Assembly: GCF_031157275.1 (NCBI RefSeq)
Contig: NZ_JAVIFW010000003.1
Coordinates: 1 to 64,000, forward strand
Length of the DNA stretch: 64,000 bases
Source of the DNA: Streptomyces sp. LHD-70
Lineage (GTDB): Bacteria; Actinomycetota; Actinomycetes; Streptomycetales; Streptomycetaceae
Direction: 5' to 3'
In this document: positions 18,362-27,093 of the stretch, one piece after another
How the letters are laid out: each line of letters starts with the position of its first letter
Numbering within the stretch: position 1 is the first letter of the stretch
Translations under genes and position numbers: made by a program
Notes under the pieces: model-generated
Database searches by the model: none
What the model was told of the DNA's origin: nothing
What the model saw: the letters and a program-made list of their open reading frames with translations, nothing else

Positions 18362-18452
18362 GGTCCACCCCCACCGGATCTCATGGTCCACCCCCACCGG
18401 ATCTCATGGTCCACCCCCACCGGATCTCATGGTCCACCCCCACCGGATACGG
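18361..18452 (-). repeat. 23-bp tandem repeat forming overlapping leader mini-ORFs before gntR
   Basis: Three exact and one partial copy of a 23-bp unit (TGGTCCACCCCCACCGGATC plus 3 bases on the plus strand). On the minus strand each unit gives a GGTGGGGGTGG ribosome-site-like run and an ATG, at 18430, 18407, 18384 and 18361. The first three ATGs each open an eight-codon frame (MRSGGGGP) whose TGA overlaps the next ATG as ATGA; the last overlap leads into gntR itself. The repeat may equally be an array of operator half-sites (TGGTCCACC). Confidence 0.85.
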
Positions 18453-18622
18453 ATCCGCAGCGTAGCAAGGGGCCTGGCTGTGTGGCTGTGTGGCTGAGTG
18501 GTTGAGCCAATTTGCGTCCGCTCTCTTGACGGCGGGATCCGCGCGCCCGAGTCTGAGGGGCACTTGGGCGCAAGTGGCCCAGCCACTCTGCCAGTTGAGC
18601 CCCTCCGCCGGTTGGAGCTGCC

Positions 18623-19873
18623 GTGTCCGCAGAACTCATCTCGATCCTCGTGCTCGCCGTGGTCTTCGTGATCGCCACGACCCGCTCCATCAACATGGGC
18701 GCACTCGCCTTCGCCGCGGCCTTCGGCGTCGGCGAACTCGTCGCCGGTATGGACGCGGACGGCATCTTCGCAGGCTTCCCCGGCGACCTGTTCGTGGTCC
18801 TCGTGGGCGTCACGTACCTGTTCGCGATCGCCCGCGCCAACGGCACCACCGACTGGCTGGTGCACGCCTCCATCCGGCTCGTGGGCGGGCGGATCGCGCT
18901 GATCCCCTGGGTGATGTTCGTGATCACCGGCGCCCTCACCGGGATCGGCGCGGTGAGCCCCGCCGCCGTGGCCATCGTCGCGCCGATCGCCCTCAGCTTC
19001 GCCGCCCGCTACGGCATCAGCCCGCTGCTCATGGGCGCGATGGTGGTGCACGGCGCACAGGGCGGCGGCTTCTCGCCGATCAGCATCTACGGCTCGATCG
19101 TCAACGGCATCGTCGCCCGCGAACAGCTCCCCGGCAGCGAGCTGTTCCTCTTCCTCGCCTCCCTCGTCGTGAACCTGTTGATCGCCGGGATCCTCTTCGT
19201 CGTACTCGGCGGCCTGAAGCTGCACGGGCAGGACCTGACGGCGGGCGAGGAAGACGACGAGGGAGAGGGCGTGCGGCTCAACCCGGCGCGGATCGCCACC
19301 CTGGCCGCCCTGGTCGCCCTCGTCGTGGCCGTGCTCGTCCTCGAACTCGACGCGGGACTGAGCGCGATCACCCTCGCCGTGCTCCTCAGCGCCTGCTGGC
19401 CCGCCGACAGCAAGCAGGCCGTCGGCGCCATCGCCTGGCCGACGGTCCTGCTGATCTGCGGTGTCCTCACCTACGTCGGCGTCCTGGAGGAGATAGGCAC
19501 CATCGAGTGGGCGGGCGAGGGCGTCGGCGGCATCGGCGTACCGCTCCTCGCCGCCGTACTCCTCTGCTACATCGGCGCCCTCGTCTCGGCCTTCGCGTCC
19601 TCCGTCGGCATCATGGGCGCCCTCATCCCGCTCGCCGTGCCGTTCCTGGCGCAGGGCGAGATCGGCGCCGTGGGCATGGTGGCGGCGCTGTCCGTGGCCG
19701 CGACGGTGGTCGACGTGAGCCCCTTCTCCACGAACGGCGCCCTCGTCCTCGCCGCCGCCCCCGACGTCGACCGCGACCGCTTCTTCCGCCAACTCATGGT
19801 GTACGGAGGCCTGGTGGTCGCCGTCGTACCGGCTGCGGTGTGGCTGGTGCTCGTGGTACCAGGGTGGGCATGA
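18623..19873 (+). CDS. MatC-like dicarboxylate (malonate) carrier, integral membrane
   Basis: 416 residues from GTG 18623, with GGAG 5 bp upstream. About ten to twelve hydrophobic helices fill the protein. The N-terminal third matches the MatC dicarboxylate carrier domain (ISILVLAVVFVIATTRSINM, GGRIALIPWVMFVITGALTG, HGAQGGGFSPISIYG). A charged cytosolic loop (EEDDEGEGVRLNP, about residue 210) separates two halves with similar layout, as in ion-transporter-fold permeases. MatC of rhizobia imports malonate and is controlled by a GntR regulator, the same arrangement as here. There is no matA/matB next to it, so the substrate could be another C3-C4 dicarboxylate. Confidence 0.85.
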   Translation: MSAELISILVLAVVFVIATTRSINMGALAFAAAFGVGELVAGMDADGIFAGFPGDLFVVLVGVTYLFAIARANGTTDWLVHASIRLVGGRIALIPWVMFVITGALTGIGAVSPAAVAIVAPIALSFAARYGISPLLMGAMVVHGAQGGGFSPISIYGSIVNGIVAREQLPGSELFLFLASLVVNLLIAGILFVVLGGLKLHGQDLTAGEEDDEGEGVRLNPARIATLAALVALVVAVLVLELDAGLSAITLAVLLSACWPADSKQAVGAIAWPTVLLICGVLTYVGVLEEIGTIEWAGEGVGGIGVPLLAAVLLCYIGALVSAFASSVGIMGALIPLAVPFLAQGEIGAVGMVAALSVAATVVDVSPFSTNGALVLAAAPDVDRDRFFRQLMVYGGLVVAVVPAAVWLVLVVPGWA

Positions 19874-20421
19874 CCTCTCACCAGGACCGGGAACAGGGCC
19901 GTTACCAGGACCAGGACCAGGACCCGCGCGTCGGCCCACCGAAGCTCGGCGGCGAACGCGAGACGCTGCGGGCCTTTCTCGACTACCACCGGGCGACCCT
20001 CGCCCTGAAGTGCGCGGGCCTGACCGACGACGAACTGCGCCGACGATCCGTGCCGCCCTCGACGCTGACCCTGCTGGGCCTCGTACGACACCTGGCCGAG
20101 GTCGAACGCGCCTGGTTCCGCCGCCCGTTCGAGGACCAGAACGCGCCGATGGTGTGGTCCGACGAGATCGACTTCCAGGCCGCGTACGACGTGAGGACCT
20201 CGACCCGCGCCGAGGCCTTCGCCGCCTGGGAGGCCGAGGTCGAGACCTCGCGCCGCATCGAGCGCGCCGCCGACTCCCTCGATGTGGCCGGATTTCAGCC
20301 ACGTTGGGGCGAGGAGGTGTCCTTGCGGATGGTGATGGTCCACGTCCTGCTCGAGTACGGCCGCCACAACGGCCACGCCGACTTCCTGCGGGAAGGGATC
20401 GACGGGGCGGTGGGGGCGTAA
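19870..20421 (+). CDS. DinB-like (DUF664) protein, mycothiol transferase type
   Basis: 183 residues from ATG 19870, overlapping the carrier stop as ATGA. After a Gln/Asp-rich head it shows the four-helix DinB pattern: LRAFLDYHRATLALKCAGLT, LGLVRHLAEVERAWFRRPF and VHVLLEYGRHNGHADFLREG. His residues in helices 2 and 4 (RHLAEVE, YGRHNGHAD) are the usual metal triad. The C-terminal GHADFLRE motif is typical of actinobacterial members proposed to be mycothiol S-transferases. Overlap with the carrier implies co-expression, but a functional link is unclear. Confidence 0.88.
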   Translation: MTSHQDREQGRYQDQDQDPRVGPPKLGGERETLRAFLDYHRATLALKCAGLTDDELRRRSVPPSTLTLLGLVRHLAEVERAWFRRPFEDQNAPMVWSDEIDFQAAYDVRTSTRAEAFAAWEAEVETSRRIERAADSLDVAGFQPRWGEEVSLRMVMVHVLLEYGRHNGHADFLREGIDGAVGA

Positions 20422-20895
20422 CCATCGGAGGCTGAACTTCCTTTACACATAGGGACGTTGAGCGGATAGCGGTAGCACGTCGACGGGCAATTCCGGTTCA
20501 TTGCCCGGACTCAATCACGCACCCGGTCCAAGCCGCTGATGGGCGTGCTATCTCCGTATCGGTCCCTTCCGCGGAGTGCACGCGATCACCGGAGTCGTAA
20601 AGCGGGGTGCATGCCGCCGGGGCACGGCATATGCCCACCGTGTCGTGCCTTCGGCGAATTCCCGAAGACCGCCCGCCGCGACTTCGACGTCCTCACCGAA
20701 AATGCCCAACCAGACCGTGTTGTACGGCAGTTGTGAACGGAACCCTTTCCACCGGCTATTCCGGCAGACGGAGTTCCCGGCCCCGCGCGATTCCCGCAGC
20801 CGGAACGCGCTCTATGGTGTGCCCTGCTCTGCCGGTGGTTTTCCCGGCACAGTGGAACGGGCAAGCCACAGTGGGCCAAGAGAAGAGGGGGAACC
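20422..20895. other. Intergenic region upstream of the kinase-Nudix gene
   Basis: 474 bp with visibly lower GC than its surroundings. Reading frames on both strands (for example around 20539-20736) lack GC3 bias and known domains. It probably holds a promoter for the gene at 20896, but I see no convincing -35/-10 pair or operator. Confidence 0.5.
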
Positions 20896-21903
20896 GTGAT
20901 CATCTGGATCAACGGTGCGTTCGGTGCGGGCAAGACCTCCGCCGCACGGGACCTTGTCGAACTGATCCCGAACAGCACGCTCTTCGACCCCGAGGTCATC
21001 GGCCGCGGGCTGCGCCACCTGTTGCCCCAGAAGCATCTGGACGAAGTGAGCGACTTCCAGGACCTGACGATCTGGCGACGCCTCGTCGTCGACGCCGCCG
21101 CGGCACTCCTCCACGAGGTCGGCGGTGTCCTCGTCGTCCCCATGACCCTGCTGCGCCAGGAGTACCGCGACGAGATCTTCGGCGGCCTCGCCGCCCGCCG
21201 CATAGCCGTACGCCATGTGCTGCTCACCCCGGCCGAAACGATCCTGCGCGCCCGCATAGCCGGCCTGCCCGCACCCGAGTGGGCATACGACCACATCGAG
21301 CCGTACCGGGCGGCGCTGGCCGGTTGGCTCACCCGCGATGCCCATCCCGTCGACACCAGCGCCCTCACCCCGTACGAGACCGCCGAGCGGATCGCCGAGG
21401 CCGTCCGCAGCTCGGATCTCGGGCTCTGCGACATCGTGCAGACCCCCGAGCCCACCTCCGAGACCCTCGCCTCGGGCGTGCTGCTCTTCGACGAGCGGGA
21501 CCGGGTGCTGCTCGTCGACCCCACCTACAAGCCCGGCTGGGAATTCCCGGGCGGCATCGTCGAGTCCGGCGAGGCTCCGGCGGTGGCCGGGGTGCGCGAG
21601 GTCGCCGAGGAGACCGGCATCCGACTCGACCGGCTGCCAAGCCTGTTGCTCATCGACTGGGAGGAGGCCCAGCCTCCGGGGTACGGCGGGATGCGGCTCC
21701 TCTTCGACGGCGGACGCCTCGACAGCGCCGCCACGGAACGTGTCCTGCTGCCCGGCCCCGAACTCCGTGACTGCCGTTTCGTCACCGAACAGGAGGCGGC
21801 GAGCCTGCTGCCCCCGGTGCGCTACGAGCGGCTGCGCTGGGCCCTGCGCGCCAGACGGCAAGGCCGACCGCTGTACCTGGAGGCCGGGGTGCCGGTCGGA
21901 TGA
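20896..21903 (+). CDS. Fusion of a TmrB-like P-loop kinase domain and a Nudix hydrolase
   Basis: 335 residues from GTG 20896, with AGAGGGGGAA upstream. Residues 1-175 form an AAA/kinase-like domain: Walker A INGAFGAGKTSAARDL at about 5-20, then LFDPEVIGRGLRHLLP and VVPMTLLRQEYRDEI. These are typical of TmrB-like proteins (TmrB gives tunicamycin resistance in Bacillus). Residues about 190-320 are a Nudix domain with a complete Nudix box (GGIVESGEAPAVAGVREVAE plus ETGI). A kinase joined to a nucleotide-diphosphate hydrolase could phosphorylate and then sanitise or salvage a nucleotide-like compound. The combination is clear; the substrate is not. Confidence 0.88.
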   Translation: MIIWINGAFGAGKTSAARDLVELIPNSTLFDPEVIGRGLRHLLPQKHLDEVSDFQDLTIWRRLVVDAAAALLHEVGGVLVVPMTLLRQEYRDEIFGGLAARRIAVRHVLLTPAETILRARIAGLPAPEWAYDHIEPYRAALAGWLTRDAHPVDTSALTPYETAERIAEAVRSSDLGLCDIVQTPEPTSETLASGVLLFDERDRVLLVDPTYKPGWEFPGGIVESGEAPAVAGVREVAEETGIRLDRLPSLLLIDWEEAQPPGYGGMRLLFDGGRLDSAATERVLLPGPELRDCRFVTEQEAASLLPPVRYERLRWALRARRQGRPLYLEAGVPVG

Positions 21904-21918
21904 GTCCCCCTACCGGGC

Positions 21919-22713
21919 TCAGTCCTCGTATCTCCCCGCCGCCGCGCGCAGCATCGCACCCGCGCCTGTCAGCACCGGCTCGCCGTGCCCGAAGCAGGCC
22001 ACTTCCGGGTCGAGCGCGGCCAGTTCACGGAAGGAGGCCAGGGCCCGCTTCCGGTCGACGTTGAAGACGCCGAGGATCACCTCGCCGTCCATCGGTGACA
22101 CGGCGATCGCGTCGCCGGTGAACAGCACGCCGTGGCGCGGGAGATGGATGCCGATGCTGCCGTCCGTGTGGCCCGGCGCACCCACGATCCGGGCGCCGCC
22201 GCCGAAGTCCAGCACGTCCCGGTGCTCCACCTCGTCGACGGCTTCCGCCGGGACCGCGGTCGGCGGATCGGCGGGCAGCAGCTTCGCCACCTCTCTCCGT
22301 ATCGGCACCTCCCAGTCCTCGAACACCGGCTGCGGGCCCGCCGTCTCACCGCGCACGAACGGGGCGTCGAGGCGGTGCACGTACACCCGCGCCCCGCTCA
22401 GCTCGGCCAGCTCGGCGGCTCCGCCCATGTGGTCCTCGTGGAAGTGGGTGACGACGATGCGGCGTAGGTCGGAGACGCGGTGACCGAGTGCCGTCACGAC
22501 CTCGACCGTGCGGGCGGCGGAACCCACCGGGCCGGCGTCGATCAGCGTCAACTCGCCCTTGTCACGCCAGAGATAGGCCTGGCCCACGACGAAGCGCAGC
22601 AGATACAGCAGCCCCGGCAGCAGCTCGACCACGTCGGGCCGCTCCACTTCGACACGCGCGCCCGCACCGGCGTTCACGTCCGCGGTGCGGGTGCGCAGCT
22701 CGTTCTCGTCCAT
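21919..22713 (-). CDS. MBL-fold metallo-hydrolase
   Basis: 264 residues from ATG 22713. It has the metallo-beta-lactamase fold signature VVTHFHEDHMGGAAEL (HxHxDH, about 88-103), further metal ligands in GAPGHTDGSIGIHL and FTGDAI, and a terminal CFGHGEPVL. All five zinc ligands are present. Glyoxalase II-type and quorum-lactonase relatives share this layout; the substrate cannot be told. It is separated from the upstream M20 peptidase gene by a strong terminator, so it has its own promoter. Confidence 0.9.
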   Translation of the reverse strand: MDENELRTRTADVNAGAGARVEVERPDVVELLPGLLYLLRFVVGQAYLWRDKGELTLIDAGPVGSAARTVEVVTALGHRVSDLRRIVVTHFHEDHMGGAAELAELSGARVYVHRLDAPFVRGETAGPQPVFEDWEVPIRREVAKLLPADPPTAVPAEAVDEVEHRDVLDFGGGARIVGAPGHTDGSIGIHLPRHGVLFTGDAIAVSPMDGEVILGVFNVDRKRALASFRELAALDPEVACFGHGEPVLTGAGAMLRAAAGRYED

Positions 22714-22747
22714 GCCGCGAGCCTAGGCAGCCCACCGCCCGACGCGA

Positions 22748-22778
22748 CAGGGTCCTCTGCTGACAGCAGAGGACCCTG
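22748..22778 (-). terminator. Intrinsic terminator of the M20 peptidase gene
   Basis: A perfect 14-bp stem, CAGGGTCCTCTGCT and its complement, around a 3-base loop, 38 bp downstream of the peptidase stop on the minus strand. Confidence 0.88.
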
Positions 22779-22815
22779 GGCAAGCGCCTGACTTGGTGGT
22801 TTCGTGGGCGGGCGG

Positions 22816-24195
22816 TCAGCTCGTCGCGTACTTCTGCAGGACGCTCGTCGCGTACCTCTGCAGGAACAGCGCCTCCGTCACCGAGAGGCGCTCCAACTCC
22901 TCGGGCGAGACGCTCTCGTTGACCGCGTGGATCTGCGCCTGGGGCTCGCTCAGGCCGATCAGCAGGATCTCCGCGTCCGGATAGAGGGAGCTGAGCGTGT
23001 TGCACAGCGGGATCGAGCCGCCCTGCCCGGCGTACTGCATCTCCTCACCGGGGTACGCGATCCGCATGGCCTCCGCCATCGCCGCGTACGCCGGGCTCTT
23101 GGTGTCCGCGCGGAACGGCTGGCCCTGCCCGATCTGCTCGGTGCGGACCCGCGCGCCCCACGGCGTGCGCGCCTCCAGGTGCGTGCGAAGCAGCTTCGCG
23201 GCCTCGGCGGCGTCCACGCCCGGCGGCACCCGCAGGCTGATCAGCGCCCGCGCGCTCGCCTGCACGGAAGGCGTCGCGCCCACCACGGGCGGGCAGTCGA
23301 TGCCGAGCACGGTGACCGCGGGACGCGCCCAGATCCGGTCGGCGACGGTGCCGTCACCGATCAGCTCCACGCCCTCCAGAACCTTCGCGTCCTTGCGGAA
23401 GTCGCCCTCCGCGTACTGCAGTCCGTCCCACACCTGCCCGCCGTCCAGGCCGTCCACGGTCGTCGAACCGTCGTCGGCGCGCAGCGAGTCGAGCACCCGC
23501 ACCAGCGCCGCCAGCGCGTCCGGAGCGGCACCGCCGAACTGGCCGGAGTGCAGATTGCCCTCCAGGGTGTCCACCTCGACGCGCACCAGCGTCATCCCGC
23601 GCAGCGTCGACGTCACCGTCGGCAGACCCACCCGGAAGTTGCCGCTGTCCCCGATCACGATCGAGTCGGCCTTCAGGAGTTCGGGGTGAGCCTCCGCGTA
23701 CCGTTCGAGGCCGCCGGTGCCCTGCTCCTCGGAGCCCTCCGCGATGAACTTGACGTTCACCGGAACCCCGCCGTCCGCCTTCAGTGCACGCAGCGCCAGC
23801 AGATGCATGATGACGCCGCCCTTGCAGTCCGCGGCCCCCCGCCCGTACCACCGCCCGTCCCGCTCGACGAGTTCGAACGGCGGGGTCGCCCAGGCCGCCT
23901 CGTCAAGGGGCGGCTGCACGTCGTAGTGCGCGTAGAGCAGCACGGTCGGCGCGTCCGCGGGGCCGGGCAGGAATCCGTACACCGACTGCGTACCGTCCGG
24001 GGTGTCCAGGAGCTCCACGTCCCGGAAGCCCTCCGCGCGCAGCGCGTCCACCACCCAGTTCGCGGCGGCCTCGCTCTCGCTCCTCGGGAACTGCGTGAAG
24101 TCCGCCACCGACTTGAACGCCACCAGCTCGGCCAGCTCCGCCCGCGCGCGCGGCAGGAGGGAGGCGACGGTCTCGGCGATCTGCTGCGACGGCAT
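22816..24195 (-). CDS. M20-family dipeptidase/carboxypeptidase
   Basis: 459 residues from ATG 24195, with AAGGAG 7 bp upstream. It contains the M20 signatures VLLYAHYDVQPP (first zinc His and catalytic Asp), GRGAADCKGGVIMHL (bridging Asp), FIAEGSEEQGTGG (general base Glu), GDSGNF and, near the end, GQGGSIPLC and IHAVNESV (zinc His). It is a complete cytosolic zinc peptidase of the PepV/CNDP-like group that trims dipeptides or N-acyl amino acids. The last residues are a 7-residue duplication (YATSVLQ-KYATS) made by a 21-bp direct repeat at 22823-22865, which lengthens the C-terminus slightly. Confidence 0.93.
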   Translation of the reverse strand: MPSQQIAETVASLLPRARAELAELVAFKSVADFTQFPRSESEAAANWVVDALRAEGFRDVELLDTPDGTQSVYGFLPGPADAPTVLLYAHYDVQPPLDEAAWATPPFELVERDGRWYGRGAADCKGGVIMHLLALRALKADGGVPVNVKFIAEGSEEQGTGGLERYAEAHPELLKADSIVIGDSGNFRVGLPTVTSTLRGMTLVRVEVDTLEGNLHSGQFGGAAPDALAALVRVLDSLRADDGSTTVDGLDGGQVWDGLQYAEGDFRKDAKVLEGVELIGDGTVADRIWARPAVTVLGIDCPPVVGATPSVQASARALISLRVPPGVDAAEAAKLLRTHLEARTPWGARVRTEQIGQGQPFRADTKSPAYAAMAEAMRIAYPGEEMQYAGQGGSIPLCNTLSSLYPDAEILLIGLSEPQAQIHAVNESVSPEELERLSVTEALFLQRYATSVLQKYATS

Positions 24196-24352
24196 GGGCA
24201 CGCTCCTTGTGGGTGCGACGTTGTGTACGTAGGAGTGCGTGTGCGCACTTCGAATACGGGCTCGATCTTCCCACAGGCGGGTGTGATCGGTGCCCGCCGT
24301 AGGATGCCGTGGACAGCGGCGGAAGACAGCTGGATCGGAGCAGCAGCCCATC

Positions 24353-25729
24353 GTGAGCAGCGAGAACTCGAGCGAGAAGCCGACCGACGAGCGGCGGGAG
24401 CAGCCGGGCACGGGACCGGACGGCACGACCCCCGAGGAGGCGCGATCGCCCGAGGTGGACCGGACCGCGGAGGCGGAGCGTTCGCCCGAGGTGGACCGGA
24501 CCGCGGAGGCGGAGCGGGCTGTGTGGGACGTGATCGTCGTCGGCGCCGGGCCCGCGGGAGCCTCCGCCGCCTACGCCGCAGCCGTCGCCGGACGCCGCGT
24601 GCTCCTCCTGGAGAAGGCCGAACTGCCGCGGTACAAGACATGCGGCGGCGGGATCATCGGCCCCTCACGCGACTCCCTGCCGCCCGGCTTCGAACTGCCC
24701 CTGCGCGACCGGGTGCACGCCGTCACCTTCTCCCTCGACGGCAAGTACGCGCGTACGCGCCGCTCGAAGCAGATGCTCTTCGGCCTCATCAACCGCCCCG
24801 AGTTCGACCATCAGCTCGTCGAGGCCGCGCAGAAGGCCGGCGCCGAACTGCGCACCGGCGCCACCGTCTCGCGCGTGGAGCAGCACGGCCCCGCGGTGCC
24901 CGACCGGCGCACGGCGGCGGTCGTCCTCTCCGACGGCGAGACCCTCCTCGCGCACGCCGTGGTCGGCGCCGACGGCAGCGCCAGCCGCATAGGGGCGCAC
25001 GTCGGCGTCAAGCTCGACCAGGTCGACCTCGGCCTGGAGGCGGAGATCCCGGTTCCGGAGACGGTCGCCGAGGACTGGGCGGGCCGCGTGCTCATCGACT
25101 GGGGCCCGATGCCCGGCAGTTACGGCTGGGTCTTCCCCAAGGGCGACACCCTCACCGTCGGCGTGATCTCCGCCCGCGGCGAAGGCGCCGCCACCAAGCG
25201 GTACTTGGAGGACTTCATCGCCCGCCTCGGCCTCGCCGGTTTCGAGCCGAGCATCTCCTCCGGGCACCTGACGCGCTGCCGCAGCGACGACTCACCGCTC
25301 TCCCGCGGCCGTGTCCTGGTCTGCGGTGACGCGGCGGGCCTCCTGGAGCCGTGGACCCGCGAAGGCATCTCGTTCGCTTTGCGCTCCGGGCGGCTCGCGG
25401 GGGAGTGGGCGGTCCGGGTCGCGGAGGCGCACGACGCGGTCGACGCCCGCAGGCAGGCCCTCAACTACGCCTTCGCCGTACGAGCGGGCCTCGGCGTGGA
25501 GATGAGCCTGGGCCGGCGCATGCTGAGCGTCTTCGAACGCCGCCCGGGACTGCTGCACGCGGTCCTGACCGGCTTCCGCCCGGCGTGGAACGCCTTCGCG
25601 AAGATCACCCGCGGCTCCACGTCCCTCACGGAGCTCGTCCGCACCCACCCGCTGGCCCGGCGCGCCCTCTCGGCACTCGACCGCGAGGAGAAGCAGGGGG
25701 TCCGGGAGGGGACTGAGGAATCGGCGTAG
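24353..25729 (+). CDS. Geranylgeranyl reductase-family FAD-dependent oxidoreductase
   Basis: 458 residues from GTG 24353 (CGGAG 12 bp upstream). A disordered acidic head of about 58 residues contains two exact 12-residue copies of RSPEVDRTAEAE (36-bp repeat at 24443-24514). Then comes a Rossmann FAD site (WDVIVVGAGPAGASAAYAAA), the family motif RYKTCGGGI, VGADGSASRIG, and the second FAD motif VLVCGDAAGLLEPWTREGIS. This group (GGR, menaquinone reductase MenJ-like, digeranylgeranylglycerophospholipid reductase) saturates isoprenoid double bonds of quinones or lipids. Menaquinone reduction is the best guess for an actinomycete, but other isoprenoid substrates are possible. Confidence 0.88.
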   Translation: MSSENSSEKPTDERREQPGTGPDGTTPEEARSPEVDRTAEAERSPEVDRTAEAERAVWDVIVVGAGPAGASAAYAAAVAGRRVLLLEKAELPRYKTCGGGIIGPSRDSLPPGFELPLRDRVHAVTFSLDGKYARTRRSKQMLFGLINRPEFDHQLVEAAQKAGAELRTGATVSRVEQHGPAVPDRRTAAVVLSDGETLLAHAVVGADGSASRIGAHVGVKLDQVDLGLEAEIPVPETVAEDWAGRVLIDWGPMPGSYGWVFPKGDTLTVGVISARGEGAATKRYLEDFIARLGLAGFEPSISSGHLTRCRSDDSPLSRGRVLVCGDAAGLLEPWTREGISFALRSGRLAGEWAVRVAEAHDAVDARRQALNYAFAVRAGLGVEMSLGRRMLSVFERRPGLLHAVLTGFRPAWNAFAKITRGSTSLTELVRTHPLARRALSALDREEKQGVREGTEESA

Positions 25730-25829
25730 CCCACCAGCGGGCTCGCGGTACTCCGCCTACCCCGCGTACTCCCCAGGTAGTACCCCCGATGACCGCGCAC
25801 GGCGGACGTCGGGGAGGGGAGGTCCGGTC

Positions 25830-25835
25830 TAGCGT
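25830..25835 (+). promoter_or_regulatory. -10 element of a leaderless two-component operon
   Basis: TAGCGT ends 7 bp before the ATG at 25843, so the transcript would begin at or next to the start codon. No ribosome site is needed, which supports this ATG as the start. Confidence 0.5.
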
Positions 25836-25842
25836 GGCCGGT

Positions 25843-27093
25843 ATGGACGAGGAGCACACCCGCAGGCCGGGCGGCCCGGTGCCCTGGCGGCACGCGGGGC
25901 CGCCCGGTCTGCGGCGCTGGGACGACGGTGAGCAAGGGGCGGCGGACGGGAACCGGCTGCCCTGGGTCTCGACACTCTTCGTGACCGTGTTCCTGCAGGT
26001 CGGATCGGGTTTCGCGGAGCATGGCCAGATCGGCGACCGGACGCCGCTCGACGGTTACGGCCGGGCGTTGCTGCTCGTCGCGGGAGCGATCCTGCTGCTG
26101 CGCCACCGCTTCCCGGTGGTCGTGGCCTTCGCGGCGTCGGCGGTCACGTTGGTCTATCTCGGGGCGGGGTATCCGTACGGCCCGGTGTTCCTGAGCGCGG
26201 CGCTCGCCTGCTTCGCGGCTGTGGTCGCCGGGCACCGGCACGCGGCGTGGGGAGCGCTCGGCCTGCTGTGGGCCGGGCATCTGCTGATCTCGCACTGGCT
26301 GTACGCGTGGCTGCCGCCGGACGGGGACCGCGCGGCGCCCTGGGCGCAGGAACTCCTCGTCGTGGCCTGGGTGGTGGCGATCCTCGCGCTGTCCGAGCTG
26401 GTGCGCGCCCGCCGCGAGCAGTGGGCCAGGGAGCGCGCGGAACGGCAGCAGGCCGCGAAGCGCCGCGCGGACGAGGAGCGGCTGCGGATCGCCCGCGAGC
26501 TGCACGACGTACTGGCGCACTCGATCTCCGTGATCAACGTCCAGGCGGGCGTGGGACTCGCGCTCCTCGACAGCGACCCGGAGCAGGCGCGTACGGCGCT
26601 GACCACCATCAAGTCGGCCAGCAAGGAGGCGCTCGGCGAGGTACGGCAGGTGCTCGACACCCTGCGCACGCCGGGGGACGCGCCCCGCGCTCCCGCGCCC
26701 GGCCTCGACCGACTGCCGGAGCTGGTCGAGCAGGCGGCGAGCGCGGGGCTCACCGTGGAAGTCGCCCGCGAGGGACGGGAGTCGGCCCTGGCGCCCGGCG
26801 CCGATCTGGCTGCGTTCCGGATCGTGCAGGAGGCGCTCACCAACGTCGTACGCCACTCCGGTTCGCGCCGCGCGTCCGTACGGGTGCGGCACACCGAGGC
26901 GGCCGTGGAGCTGACCGTCGACGACGACGGTCCCGCGACCCGTACCGACGCGGGCGGCAGCGGCAACGGCCTGGCCGGAATGCGGGAGCGGGCCGCCGCT
27001 CTGGGTGGCACGATCGAGGCGGGCCCGCGCCCGGACGGCGGTTTCCGGGTACGGGCCGTCCTGCCGCAGCGCCCCGAGGGGGGAACGACGTGA
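25843..27093 (+). CDS. Sensor histidine kinase (NarL/HisKA_3 type)
   Basis: 416 residues from ATG 25843 (a GTG at 25834 would add three). Residues about 35-185 form a membrane sensor with around five helices and little outside the bilayer. A coiled helix (RAEREQWARERAERQQ type) leads to the dimerisation/phosphorylation motif LRIARELHDVLAHSISVINV with His220. The HATPase domain shows an N-box (EALTNVVRHS) and a G-box (GNGLAGMRERA). It autophosphorylates and passes phosphate to the response regulator whose gene overlaps its stop. The stimulus is likely a membrane or envelope state, as in LiaS-like kinases, but this is inference. Confidence 0.93.
   Translation: MDEEHTRRPGGPVPWRHAGPPGLRRWDDGEQGAADGNRLPWVSTLFVTVFLQVGSGFAEHGQIGDRTPLDGYGRALLLVAGAILLLRHRFPVVVAFAASAVTLVYLGAGYPYGPVFLSAALACFAAVVAGHRHAAWGALGLLWAGHLLISHWLYAWLPPDGDRAAPWAQELLVVAWVVAILALSELVRARREQWARERAERQQAAKRRADEERLRIARELHDVLAHSISVINVQAGVGLALLDSDPEQARTALTTIKSASKEALGEVRQVLDTLRTPGDAPRAPAPGLDRLPELVEQAASAGLTVEVAREGRESALAPGADLAAFRIVQEALTNVVRHSGSRRASVRVRHTEAAVELTVDDDGPATRTDAGGSGNGLAGMRERAAALGGTIEAGPRPDGGFRVRAVLPQRPEGGTT

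Noticed and set aside
20539..20736. A 65-codon frame in the intergenic region before the kinase-Nudix gene
   Set aside because: No ribosome site or GC3 bias, no recognisable motif, and composition like neighbouring noncoding DNA.
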